From contig JAGRPB010000047.1 in the NCBI GenBank assembly GCA_020439945.1, positions 1 through 33,700 on the forward strand: 33,700 nt of DNA, read 5' to 3'. The translations under genes were made by a program, and so were the position numbers. The stretch comes from Verrucomicrobiia bacterium (lineage in GTDB: Bacteria > Verrucomicrobiota > Verrucomicrobiia > Verrucomicrobiales > DEV007). The notes under the pieces were generated by a model, which saw only the letters and a program-made list of their open reading frames with translations, was not told the DNA's origin and did no database searches. Of the stretch, positions 1 through 8,569 are shown piece by piece (within the stretch, counting starts at the first letter, position 1; each line of letters starts with the position of its first letter).

Positions 1-492
1 CTGCTTGGCGGCGGCATCGACGAGAATCGGGAACTCATCGAGAAGGAAGGTGAATTTTCCGCCCTGTTCGAGCAACGCATCCAACAGGGACTCCGCCGCT
101 GGTTGCCAATCGGTTACCGCGGGCGCATCTTTCAGTTTCACCCCCACTTTCCACAGGTCGATAGACTCGATCCGGCTCCAACAAGAACCGAGCTTCTGCT
201 TCCACCGCTCCGGCTTCTTCTGGAACGGCACCAGCAATGCCGCGATCATTTGATCAGGGCGCGTGCATTTCTCCAAGTTTACTCGGAGGTGCGGATGATC
301 AGACTCCGCAGTCTCTTCCAAATGGATCAATACGCTGGTCTTTCCAGTACGACGTGGCGCCAGAAAGGAAACATGATCCCTTTTGAGTGCTCGCCTCAAG
401 CGGCGCACCACTTGATCTCGGGGATAGAAGTGACTTCGAGAAACGGGAGATCCGATCTTCAGCTTGATCGGTTCGATAGATCCATCAGACAT
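1..492 (-). CDS. AAA+ / archaeal-type P-loop ATPase, 5' part only
   Basis: The gene starts at ATG 492-490 and runs off the left edge, so only the first 164 codons are present. The N-terminus has the layout of the archaeal-type ATPase group (PF01637-like): a short lead, FYPRDQVVRRLRRAL, then the Walker A loop APRRTGKTS at about residues 44-52. A Walker B-like strand, FTFLLDEF, lies at about 150-157. It therefore probably binds and hydrolyses ATP. The substrate is unknown, and the C-terminal part that would define the subfamily is missing. Such genes often occur as accessory, multi-copy genes in bacteria. Local base composition looks lower in G+C than the neighbours, which would fit acquisition. 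It lies 137 bp downstream of the giant cytochrome gene, in the same direction, and has its own palindromic control region over the start. No Shine-Dalgarno sequence is visible. Confidence 0.75.
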   Translation of the reverse strand, partial: MSDGSIEPIKLKIGSPVSRSHFYPRDQVVRRLRRALKRDHVSFLAPRRTGKTSVLIHLEETAESDHPHLRVNLEKCTRPDQMIAALLVPFQKKPERWKQKLGSCWSRIESIDLWKVGVKLKDAPAVTDWQPAAESLLDALLEQGGKFTFLLDEFPILVDAAAKQ

Positions 493-543
493 GACAACAA
501 AATTGTTGCGCAACTTTTTTGTTGCGCAACAGAAATGTTGTCA
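492..543 (-). promoter_or_regulatory. Nested palindromic control region over the ATPase start
   Basis: Two identical copies of the perfect 10-bp palindrome GTTGCGCAAC lie at 505-514 and 521-530, separated by six T. Because each copy is its own reverse complement, the pair also forms one inverted repeat. Around it, TGACAACA at 492-499 pairs with TGTTGTCA at 536-543. The whole 52-bp element is thus a nested inverted repeat that ends at the ATG of the ATPase gene. On the minus strand a TTGACA -35-like box (544-539) overlaps the outer arm, but no good -10 is seen at the usual spacing. This could be a double operator for a dimeric repressor, possibly autoregulatory, or an RNA hairpin that hides the start codon. 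The role is inferred; the symmetry is directly visible. Confidence 0.6.
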
Positions 544-629
544 AATTCGCTTTCGTGAATGATTCATCGCCCACCAAATTTCTTGTATCTTCCTCAATAT
601 CAGCGAGACGCGCCATCGAAACCCTCGCC

Positions 630-3600
630 TCAATGATTGAACAAGAAAGCCGAATTGTTGATCAGCGCCCAAGTCAGGTCCTGAGCGGCGGTGAGGCGAC
701 GATTGGCGGATTGCTCGATGGACATCTTCACATCCTGGCGAAGCTGGACCACCGTCGCGTCATCGATCACGGGACGCTCGGCCTTGGCGAGGTTGGCCTT
801 CAGTTCCTCCATCTTCGGATCGGCGGGAAGCGGTCGCTTTTCCTGGGCCAGCGACTGGCGCAGTTTCAGCAGGTCGACGTCCTGATCGCGCACGTAATTC
901 GCGAGCAATCCCTTCTGCTGGTCATTGCGAGCACCCGGCGCCACTTTCAGCGTGGCGGCGAGATCGGCAGGCAATCCGAGATCGAGCGGTTGGGTGGAAT
1001 CGGTGGTGTAGACCCGGAATTTGCCGAGCGGGTAATCACCGTTGGAATAGCGGCAGATCACTTTCACCGTCAGGGTTCCGCCTTTCTCGTCGAAGGTGAG
1101 CGGTTTCTCGAGCTGGAAGCGCGCCCAGTGCGGACGGCGCTCCTGACCACCGACCGCCCACGCCTTGTCGTTGCGTTGCACGTCGCCGTTGATCGCGTTC
1201 TTCACGTCGAAACCGTTCTGGTTGAAATCGGCTTCCGCCTTCACCAGTTTCACATTCGCGACTTTCTTGGGATCGGCGGCGGTCGATGACTGGACCTGGA
1301 ATTCGCTGACGACAAAGTTTCCGTTGGCGGGATTCAGGCCCGGACCGAATCCGGCCAGAGCATCGTCAGGCAAAGCCTCCAGCATGATGCCGCTGATGGT
1401 CGCCGCGCCCTTCACGGGAATCGTCACGGTGTAGTCGGTGTTGGCCACCGGCCCGCCGGAAGCGAGGACGGAAGCGTCATCCTGCACCGCCAGCGTGATA
1501 CCCGCGGTGGCGTCGGCCTTGGCGGGTTTCAGCGGCGTCCACGTGGTCCAGAGACGCTGAACGGTCAGCGATTTCTCGAACTCGCCCACTTTCCCGAGAA
1601 GTGTCTTGGCGAGCCCCTCGTTCCACGCCTTTTCGGCCGCATCGATCCGCTGTTTCTGCGCGGCTTCGGCTTCGGCCTTTTTCTTCTGGAATTCGGGCGT
1701 GTAGACTTCGATGGCGCTTTGCGCCTGGTTGATCGCGATGAGTCGCTCCTTCTCGAGGTTCGCCCGCTTGGGCACCCACTCGCCTTCGGCGCGGGCGAGC
1801 TTCGCGACGAGCGCGTTGTGATCGTTCTCAATGCCTGACCAGTTCTCAGTCACTGCCTTCAGTTCGGCGGCGGTCGGTTTGCGGTTGAGAACACGGAGAT
1901 AGATCTTTTCGATCAATGCCTTGTCTTCCGTCTCGGATTTGGCGAGACGGGCGATGGCGTTGTTGGAATCACCAATCGCGTCCGCCACGGCCGGCCCACT
2001 GAGCAACGCCATCACCGAGCCGAGTTGGAGATCGTTGGTGCGATCGCACTCGCAGGCACTCTCGCGGGTCGGACGACCCAGGGTGGCGAGGAAACCGCCC
2101 TTGGCATCGATCGCGGCATCGGCCAGTTCGGCGGCGCGGGTTCCCGGCTTGGCGCCCGGGATGTTCGGGGTGGCGCCGGTCACGGTGTAGACCGCGTCGT
2201 AGAGCACTTCGGCGGGCAGACGGCGCGCCTTGGCCTTCGAATAGTTCAGCGTGTCGTCGGCATTCCACTGATTCGTTTCGATGGACAACTGGTAGGTTCG
2301 GCTCTTGCAGATCTCCGCCATCAACTGGCGGACATCGAAACCGTTGCCCACGAACTGCTGAGTCAGATAAGCGATCAGGTCGGGATTGGTCGGCGGATTC
2401 CCGGCACGGATGTCGTCGAGCGGCTCGATCAGGCCGGTGCCTGTGAGGTAGCCCCAGATTCGGTTCGCATAGCTCATCGCGAAGTAGCGGTTGTCCGGAC
2501 TCGTCATCCAGGCGGCGAGTTTCTCGCGATTGGTCGGCGCCTTGGGATCGGCATAGGACACCTTGGCGAGCTTGGAAGCATACGGCACCTCCGGCGTGGC
2601 CTCCTCGCCGGTGACCACGTTGACGACTTCGGTGTGACCGGCATCGTCGACGACCTCGTAGAGTGGCTTGGCGCCTTCCACCGCGGTTCCCCCGATGTTC
2701 TGGTTGGGCGCATTCTTCGAATCGCGTTTCAGCTCGACCTCGGAGAAAAACGCTGCCGTCTCGTAGTAGTTGTCCACGTTCCAACGCTCGAAGGGGTGGT
2801 CGTGACACTTGTTGCAGTTGAAGCGGGTGGCGAGGAACAGGTGAGTCGTGTTTTCCACCAGCTCTTCCGGCGTACGGAGAATCTTGTAGTAGGAAGCGGC
2901 GGGATTCTCCTTGTTCGATCCCTTCGCGGTGATGATCGAGCGGACAAACTGATCGTAAGGCGTGTTGTCGGCGACCTGCTGGCGGATCCAATCGCGGAAA
3001 AGGCGGGCGCCCTCGCTGCCGAGGAATTTCGAATTCACCTGCAGCATGTCCGCCCACTTGTTGGTCCAGTGATCGACGAAGGCTTCCGAACCGATCAGCT
3101 CGTCGATGATCGCGTTGCGTTTCTCGCGCACCGGTCGTTTGTCGGCGACGAAGGACTCAACCCTGTCGGGTGCGGGAGGCAACCCTGTCAGGTCGAGATA
3201 GACGCGGCGGATGAATTCTTCGTCGTTGGCCAAGCCAGAGGGCTGGATCTTCATCCGTTTCCACTTCGCGGACACCAGCTTGTCGATCTCGGTCCACGTT
3301 TCCGGTTCCTGCCAGGTGAAACCCTCGCGATCGCCCATGACGGTGACGGTGGTGGCGGCGTAGGCGCCTTCATAGCGCGCGAGGACGGGCGCCTCGCCGC
3401 GGCGAATGGTGGTGATGAGCCCGAAATCATCATGAGCCGCCACCTCGGTGTTGCCGCTCTCGATGATGGCTTCGTGGGTGACATCGCGCTGCAGGCCATC
3501 GGCATAGTGGGCCACCACGCGCATCTGCTGTCGGCCGGCGGTGTTCTGAATGACGGGATTCTTGGGGAACAGCTCGAGGCTCGTCACCTTGGGCGTGTCG

Positions 3601-5786
3601 CGCTTCAACTGCGCGCCGTCGGCGATCCACTGGCGGATGGTGTTGTAATAATCCGACCCGATGTCGGTCAGGGCTCCGGCTTCATGAGGCACGGCCCCGG
3701 TGGCCTTGAGCAGCATGAGACTGTCGTCCGGCGAAGCGTAGTTCACCCGGCGAGCGGCGTGATCGTCACCGAAGGCGCGCACATCGTAGAGCGGATCATA
3801 GCCTCGCAGGCTGAGCTTGAATCCGTTCTTCCCGGCCTTGGCGCCATGGCAGGTGCCGGCGTTGCACCCGAGCCGCGAGATCACCGGATTCACGTCGCGT
3901 ATGAAATCGGGGTGAAACGCCTGGTTCAGTCCCGAGACCTTCACTTTGGCGGTCGCGGTCAGGTTTTCGAAACTCGCGGTCAGGATCGCCTCGCCTTCCT
4001 TTTCCGGACGCGCTATTCCACGGTCACCGATCGCGGCTATCGGCTGATCGAACGACCATTTCACCTGACGGGTGAGATCGGCCGAATCATTGGAATCCAG
4101 CTTCGCGGTGACCAGCAACTGGTTGTAGGCATTCGGCGAGTCCAGCACCACGGTGGCGGGCGAGATCTCGATGCCCACGACCTTCCGGCCCTTGGGAAGT
4201 TCGTCCTCGCGAGTGCTGGCCTTCCCCTTCTTCAGGTTGATCGGGTTTTTCACCTGGTGCGGCGCGGCGGCGGCCAGCGCGGCGGCGTCGGTGATCTCGA
4301 CGGGCACGAAGGCCGTCTTGATTTCCAGTTTCGCCGTGTCGATGAGCCGGATATTTCCGTCATCGGTGGCGGCGGCGACCGTCTTGCCATCGGGCGACCA
4401 CGCCACCGCGAAGGCCGGCGCGTCGAGGTCGATGCTCTTGAGTTGCTCGGCTCCGCGCGTCTGGAATTCCTCGACGATGTCATTCTTGGCATCGGTCTTG
4501 CGATTGGCGGTCTCGAAGGCCTTTTTCAATTCGGGAGAGATGGTGGCGTCGTACTCGCTCTTGAAAAATCCGATCTGCCCTTTTCCATCGAGACTCGAGG
4601 AGGCCACGAAGCGCTTGCCGTCCGGCGCGAAAGCCACGCTCCAGATGCGCCCTTTCATCGCTGGATATTTCCGGATCAGGTTGGCATTGTCGCCGATCTT
4701 GCGGGCGGTCTCCCGATACATCCGGTAGATCTGCGGCACCCCGTCGGAACCACCCACCAGGATGTGATCCTGTTTCGGGTGACGAGCGACGGCGTTGATG
4801 CCGCCTCGGAGGGCTCCGGGCGTGATCGAAGTGATGTTATCGATGAAGCGCTCCGTTTCCACCTTGGTGAGCTTGGTGCTCATGTCCCGCCCGACTGAAA
4901 CGAGATGGTCCCCTTTCATCGACCAGACAGTATCGAGCACCCAGTCGCTGTGGCCGCCCATGAACAGCGTTTGCTTGCCCGTCGAGGCATCGATGGCGTG
5001 GAGCGTGTTGTCGGGCAGGCCGTAGGAAATGAATTTGCCATCGGGTGACCAACTGGCGCCGTAGGCGGTGTCGTAGCCCACTGGTTTCGACATTTCGAGT
5101 TCGCGCTTGGCCAGGTCCCAGACCTGGATTTCGCCCATCCGCCCGGGAAGGCCGCCCGCCACGACCAGTTTTTTGCCGTCGGGAGAAAAGCGTACGCTCT
5201 CGATGCGCTCCGACAGGCCGATCAGGCGACCCGCCAGTCCGGATCCGTCGGCCTTGTGCAGCAGCACTTCGTGGAATCCCGACACCGCGAGCAGTTTGCC
5301 ATCCGGAGAAAAGTCGAGCGAGGTGACCACCGGCGGTTCCGCATAGAGCGGCGGGCTTTCCTGGGTGAAACGCTGCTTTGCGTTCTCCGGCGTGTCGTCC
5401 ACGGCCCCTTGTTCGATCCATTTGGTGACCAGTTTCAGTTCGTAGTCGGTCAGCGGGTCATCCTTCGGCGGCATCTCGGGACGATCTTCGCCCGGCTGGG
5501 TCGTGACCTGCTCGATCAGGTAGCTGTCATGAACGTTTTTCGGCACCACCACCGGCGAGGTTTCGCCCCCGGCGATCAGCTTGGCGACGTCGGTCATGAT
5601 GTAGTCGCCCTTGGCCTTCGCGGGCTGGTGACATCCCTGGCACTTCGCCTGAAAAACCGGGCGCACGTGCTCGTAGTAGCTGACCGACTCCGGGAGCCCT
5701 TCGCCGCCCGATTCGGCGGCTGACAGATGACCGGACAAGACGACGCCGAGAGACGCCGCCGCGAAGTAGAGAGTTCTCAATTTCAT
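630..5786 (-). CDS. Giant secreted cytochrome with WD40, DUF1549 and DUF1553 domains
   Basis: This 1718-residue protein starts at ATG 5786-5784, chosen because a signal peptide follows at once (about residues 1-24, ending LSAA). In order it has a planctomycete-type cytochrome c domain with CQGCH at 49-53, seven WD40-like repeats (SPDGK blocks, about 155-482), an Ig-like stretch, a second haem-type motif CNAGTCH near 642, DUF1549 (about 830-1010) containing CNKCHDHPFERW near 992, DUF1553 (about 1084-1310), and a charged coiled coil (about 1340-1390) before a C-terminal beta-rich region. It is probably exported and binds c-type haem. DUF1549/DUF1553 proteins are expanded in Planctomycetota and Verrucomicrobiota, and their biochemical role is not settled. 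They often pair with a DUF1501 protein, but none is here. Several antisense open frames across it are codon-bias shadows. Confidence 0.9.
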   Translation of the reverse strand: MKLRTLYFAAASLGVVLSGHLSAAESGGEGLPESVSYYEHVRPVFQAKCQGCHQPAKAKGDYIMTDVAKLIAGGETSPVVVPKNVHDSYLIEQVTTQPGEDRPEMPPKDDPLTDYELKLVTKWIEQGAVDDTPENAKQRFTQESPPLYAEPPVVTSLDFSPDGKLLAVSGFHEVLLHKADGSGLAGRLIGLSERIESVRFSPDGKKLVVAGGLPGRMGEIQVWDLAKRELEMSKPVGYDTAYGASWSPDGKFISYGLPDNTLHAIDASTGKQTLFMGGHSDWVLDTVWSMKGDHLVSVGRDMSTKLTKVETERFIDNITSITPGALRGGINAVARHPKQDHILVGGSDGVPQIYRMYRETARKIGDNANLIRKYPAMKGRIWSVAFAPDGKRFVASSSLDGKGQIGFFKSEYDATISPELKKAFETANRKTDAKNDIVEEFQTRGAEQLKSIDLDAPAFAVAWSPDGKTVAAATDDGNIRLIDTAKLEIKTAFVPVEITDAAALAAAAPHQVKNPINLKKGKASTREDELPKGRKVVGIEISPATVVLDSPNAYNQLLVTAKLDSNDSADLTRQVKWSFDQPIAAIGDRGIARPEKEGEAILTASFENLTATAKVKVSGLNQAFHPDFIRDVNPVISRLGCNAGTCHGAKAGKNGFKLSLRGYDPLYDVRAFGDDHAARRVNYASPDDSLMLLKATGAVPHEAGALTDIGSDYYNTIRQWIADGAQLKRDTPKVTSLELFPKNPVIQNTAGRQQMRVVAHYADGLQRDVTHEAIIESGNTEVAAHDDFGLITTIRRGEAPVLARYEGAYAATTVTVMGDREGFTWQEPETWTEIDKLVSAKWKRMKIQPSGLANDEEFIRRVYLDLTGLPPAPDRVESFVADKRPVREKRNAIIDELIGSEAFVDHWTNKWADMLQVNSKFLGSEGARLFRDWIRQQVADNTPYDQFVRSIITAKGSNKENPAASYYKILRTPEELVENTTHLFLATRFNCNKCHDHPFERWNVDNYYETAAFFSEVELKRDSKNAPNQNIGGTAVEGAKPLYEVVDDAGHTEVVNVVTGEEATPEVPYASKLAKVSYADPKAPTNREKLAAWMTSPDNRYFAMSYANRIWGYLTGTGLIEPLDDIRAGNPPTNPDLIAYLTQQFVGNGFDVRQLMAEICKSRTYQLSIETNQWNADDTLNYSKAKARRLPAEVLYDAVYTVTGATPNIPGAKPGTRAAELADAAIDAKGGFLATLGRPTRESACECDRTNDLQLGSVMALLSGPAVADAIGDSNNAIARLAKSETEDKALIEKIYLRVLNRKPTAAELKAVTENWSGIENDHNALVAKLARAEGEWVPKRANLEKERLIAINQAQSAIEVYTPEFQKKKAEAEAAQKQRIDAAEKAWNEGLAKTLLGKVGEFEKSLTVQRLWTTWTPLKPAKADATAGITLAVQDDASVLASGGPVANTDYTVTIPVKGAATISGIMLEALPDDALAGFGPGLNPANGNFVVSEFQVQSSTAADPKKVANVKLVKAEADFNQNGFDVKNAINGDVQRNDKAWAVGGQERRPHWARFQLEKPLTFDEKGGTLTVKVICRYSNGDYPLGKFRVYTTDSTQPLDLGLPADLAATLKVAPGARNDQQKGLLANYVRDQDVDLLKLRQSLAQEKRPLPADPKMEELKANLAKAERPVIDDATVVQLRQDVKMSIEQSANRRLTAAQDLTWALINNSAFLFNH

Positions 5787-6134
5787 GGCAGGATGAGAGA
5801 GTCGACGGGCTGGAGGACACGCCGCCGAGAGGGAGGTTCTTACGGGGAAAATCCGACCGGAACCGAAATACCAAACGGCCCGCCTGTCTTGTAATGCGGA
5901 GGACTGTTTTGGTAGGTTCCAATCATGGAGATTCGAGGGAGAAGAGTACGATTTTCCGGTCCCCTGTGCCAATCACGCGTTCGCGGGGCGCTATTTCCAG
6001 CATCGCCAGAAAGAGAAATGACGCGGCGACACTGAACTCTCACGTCCCCAGAACAAAAAACCCGGCCTCGCCAGGGCGAAGCCGGGTTTTTGGAGAATCA
6101 GGTCAGATCGTAATCCAACGAAGGACCATTTCGA
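5787..6134. other. Intergenic region between the giant cytochrome and the peroxidase
   Basis: This 348-bp stretch holds the terminator of the peroxidase gene (6055-6091). The remaining 268 bp up to 5787 should contain the promoter of the giant cytochrome gene on the minus strand. I found no convincing -35/-10 pair with normal spacing there and no open frame worth calling. Confidence 0.5.
6055..6091 (-). terminator. Rho-independent terminator after the cytochrome c peroxidase gene
   Basis: A long stem is formed by AACCCGGCCTCGCC against GGCGAAGCCGGGTT with one mismatch and a very small loop. It is flanked by an A run on the left and a T run on the right. It therefore looks able to terminate in both directions. 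It lies 44 bp past the stop codon of the peroxidase gene and upstream of the giant cytochrome gene, so it separates the two transcription units. Confidence 0.85.
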
Positions 6135-7157
6135 TCAGGGTTTCGGCGTGTCGGGACCGTCCGCCGGCAGTTCGGGCTTGGCGATGTAGTCGGCGTCGAC
6201 ATCGCCTTTGAGCGATCCGAGAAAGTCGACGATCTTGGCGGTCTCCTCGTCGGTGAGCATTTGCCCCAACTGATATTCGGCCATCTTCTTGACCATATCA
6301 TCCAGGGTCTTGATCGAACCATCGTGAAGGTAGGGACCGGTCTCGGTAATGTTGCGCAGGCTCGGCACCTTGAAGAAGCCTTCCATCGCTTCGAATCCCG
6401 CGACCTCGGCCCGGCCCTTGTCTTTCAGGTCCGGCCAGGGCTTGATCAGACCAAGTTTCTGGAAAAGGTGACCGCCGACTCCAGTACCCTGGTGACAGGT
6501 GGTGCAGCCTTTGCTGACGAAAAGGTTTAGCCCTTCCTTCTGTTCGTCGGTCAGGGCGCTGTCGTCGCCTTTCAAGTAGGCATCCCAAGGAGAGGGGGTG
6601 AGCAGACGACGCTCGAAGGCGCCGATGGCCTTGCCGACGTTCTCGTAGGTGAGAGGCTGGGCGTCATCGGGGAAGGCCTGCTTGAAGAGTTCGACGTAGC
6701 CCGGAATGGAGTTGAGCACTTTGAGCACGAAGGTTTCGTCGGGCATCCCCATTTCGATGGGATTGAGCACGGGACCGATCGCCTGGGCCTCGACGTCGGC
6801 GGCACGGCCATCCCAGAACTGCGCAATGTGGAGAGCGGCATTGTAAACAGTCGGAGCCGAACGCCCGCCCTGTTGCTTGTGAATGCCGGTGGAGACGGGA
6901 GCCCCGTCGTCACCGAAGCTGGCGAGATCGTGGCAGGTGTTGCAGGACACCGTCCGGTCCTTGGAGAGCCGGGTATCGTAGTAGAGCTTGCGACCCAGGT
7001 CGATTTTGGCGTCGTTGGCGGGATTGGTGGCGCTGTCCGCGGTTTCGGGCAGCGGCTGGAACATGCCGAGCATGGCCCGATTGACCTGGACTTCGGCCTG
7101 TGCGGCGGTGAGTAGCGCGGCAAACACTACAGCGGGGATAAAGGCGAATGTTTTCAT
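6135..7157 (-). CDS. Di-haem cytochrome c peroxidase (CcpA/MauG family)
   Basis: This 340-residue periplasmic enzyme would reduce hydrogen peroxide to water with electrons from a small cytochrome c or other donor. The start at ATG 7157-7155 puts a signal peptide first (MKTFAFIPAV, cleavage after about AQA at 21). Two CxxCH haem sites are visible: CNTCH at 72-76 (N-terminal peroxidatic haem) and CTTCH at 218-222 (C-terminal electron-transfer haem). Family landmarks FWDGRA (about 114-119) and GPYLHDGS (about 274-281) are present. The length is normal for the family. It is a single-gene unit with a promoter just upstream and a strong terminator behind. Whether it is a true peroxidase or a MauG-like enzyme cannot be told from sequence alone; the former is more likely. 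Confidence 0.93.
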   Translation of the reverse strand: MKTFAFIPAVVFAALLTAAQAEVQVNRAMLGMFQPLPETADSATNPANDAKIDLGRKLYYDTRLSKDRTVSCNTCHDLASFGDDGAPVSTGIHKQQGGRSAPTVYNAALHIAQFWDGRAADVEAQAIGPVLNPIEMGMPDETFVLKVLNSIPGYVELFKQAFPDDAQPLTYENVGKAIGAFERRLLTPSPWDAYLKGDDSALTDEQKEGLNLFVSKGCTTCHQGTGVGGHLFQKLGLIKPWPDLKDKGRAEVAGFEAMEGFFKVPSLRNITETGPYLHDGSIKTLDDMVKKMAEYQLGQMLTDEETAKIVDFLGSLKGDVDADYIAKPELPADGPDTPKP

Positions 7158-7169
7158 GGTTTGATTGAC

Positions 7170-7198
7170 TGTATAGCTGATGATCGATACGAATTCAA
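7170..7198 (-). promoter_or_regulatory. Sigma-70-like promoter of the peroxidase gene
   Basis: On the minus strand TTGAAT (7198-7193) and TATACA (7175-7170) are separated by exactly 17 bp, close to the consensus. The ATG at 7157 is only 12 bp beyond the -10 box, so a normally placed transcription start would leave a leader of about six bases or fewer. Confidence 0.5.
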
Positions 7199-7274
7199 CG
7201 CATGGACTGGCTATGGTCCACCGCATTTGCGTGAATATTTTTCCGGTCCACTCCACGTTGTAATGGTATCCGCC

Positions 7275-8456
7275 ATGGCTCGAACTTCCGACTTTGCCAA
7301 CAACGACCCGTTTACCGGTCTGCAACTACTTTCCGATGAGGCCTACGTCTCGCTGGGTTCGATGGAGGCGGTGGAGTGGTCGGCACCGGAAAAAAAGGCG
7401 ACTCCCTGGCGGGATTTCGTTCCCGGATTTTTACTCGCCGCGATCCTCGCCGGAGCGGCCGTGCTGATCAATCCGCTCATGCCCGCCTCGATACCGGTCG
7501 GCGCCTCGGTGCTGGCGCTGGTGGGAGCCATCCTCATCAGGAACGCCCTTCCTTTTCCCGTGGCGACCTTCGTGCCGGGCTGTCGCTGGATCGTTTCAAA
7601 GGTGATCCCGATTGCCATCGTCGCCCTCGGCGCGGGGCTGAATCTCGCGATCCTCGCCACGGACGGCCTGCGCTTTCTCGGCTACATCGTCGCCGCGGTG
7701 GCCCTTTCGACGGGCCTCGCGCTGTTACTCGGTCGCTGGATTGGCGTGCGCCACATCACGGCGCTCCTCATCGGTGCCGGAACCGGCATCTGCGGCAGCT
7801 CCGCCATTCTCGCCGTCGCGCCGGTGGTCGACGCGGAGGAAGACGACATCCTGCTCTCGGTCGGCGCGATCAATCTGGTCGGCCTGATCGCGATGTTCGT
7901 CTGCATCGGGCTCGGCGCCTGGTTTCCCATACCCGCGATCGATTTCGGCATCCTGACCGGTTCCACCATCCACGCCGTGCCGACCGTGGCGGCGGCGGCA
8001 TTCGACCACAGTCCCGAGGCCGGGCAGACCGCGACCCTGGTGAAACTCGGTCGTGTGGCCATGCTGGTACCGTTCGTGTTGGTGGTGTCGGCTGTCTGGC
8101 GCCGACGCCATCAGGAAAAAACCGGCGCTTCCGCGAAACCGACGGCCAAGGGCATGATGAAGTTTGTGCCCTGGTTCGTCTGGGGATTCACCGCCACCGC
8201 CCTGGTCGGCACGCTGGGACTGATACCGGACCTGGTTTTCAGCGACAGTCCCCTGCCCCTGAGTGAAGCAACCCTGTCCGGAGCGTCATTGCTCGCCAAG
8301 GCCGGGAAACTGATGCTGACCCTGGCGATGGCAGCGATCGGACTGCAGGTCGGTCTGAAATCGATGCTGCGCACCGGAGCCCGCGCCGTCCTCCTCTCCG
8401 TCGTCGTGTGGTTGATCGTTACCGGTTTCGTCGGGGTGATGCTGAAGTTTTCCTGA
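7275..8456 (+). CDS. YeiH/UPF0324 family membrane transporter
   Basis: This is a polytopic inner-membrane protein of the UPF0324 (PF03601) family, often annotated as putative sulfate exporter; the substrate is not established. The family core is clear: an early PVGASVLALVGAILIRN helix, the GAGTGICGSSAILAVAPVV segment, the GILTGSTIHAVPTVAAAA segment with its conserved His, and a KLGRVAMLVP stretch. About ten hydrophobic segments are visible. A soluble N-terminal lead of about 50 residues precedes the first helix. ATG 7275 is preferred, but ATG 7263 four codons upstream is equally possible and neither has a clear ribosome-binding site. It is divergent from the peroxidase gene and alone in its orientation until the next gene 113 bp on. 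It does not appear to be part of a sulfur gene cluster here. Confidence 0.88.
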   Translation: MARTSDFANNDPFTGLQLLSDEAYVSLGSMEAVEWSAPEKKATPWRDFVPGFLLAAILAGAAVLINPLMPASIPVGASVLALVGAILIRNALPFPVATFVPGCRWIVSKVIPIAIVALGAGLNLAILATDGLRFLGYIVAAVALSTGLALLLGRWIGVRHITALLIGAGTGICGSSAILAVAPVVDAEEDDILLSVGAINLVGLIAMFVCIGLGAWFPIPAIDFGILTGSTIHAVPTVAAAAFDHSPEAGQTATLVKLGRVAMLVPFVLVVSAVWRRRHQEKTGASAKPTAKGMMKFVPWFVWGFTATALVGTLGLIPDLVFSDSPLPLSEATLSGASLLAKAGKLMLTLAMAAIGLQVGLKSMLRTGARAVLLSVVVWLIVTGFVGVMLKFS

Positions 8457-8569
8457 ATCCGTCGAGAATGGAGGCACCTCCAATTCAAACAACCGTTTGA
8501 CTACCCCGCGATTCGGCGAAATCATTGCCGCTCTCTTTTCTCTCCCCCCTGTCTGTGAACGAGTCTGGA

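Noticed and set aside
3158..3200. Two CAACCCTGTC copies resembling the intergenic CCCTGTT motif
   Set aside because: They lie inside conserved DUF1549 coding sequence (DLTGLPP region) and are dictated by codon choice.
2025..4898. A 957-codon open frame on the plus strand opposite the giant cytochrome gene
   Set aside because: It is antisense to conserved WD40/DUF1549 coding sequence, its product has no recognisable domain, and long antisense frames are expected in high-G+C genes with strong third-position bias.
8457..8569. Small hairpins (TGGAGG-CA-CCTCCA and CAAAC-AACC-GTTTG) after the YeiH-type gene
   Set aside because: The stems are five to six base pairs with no T run; they are not convincing as a terminator or riboswitch.
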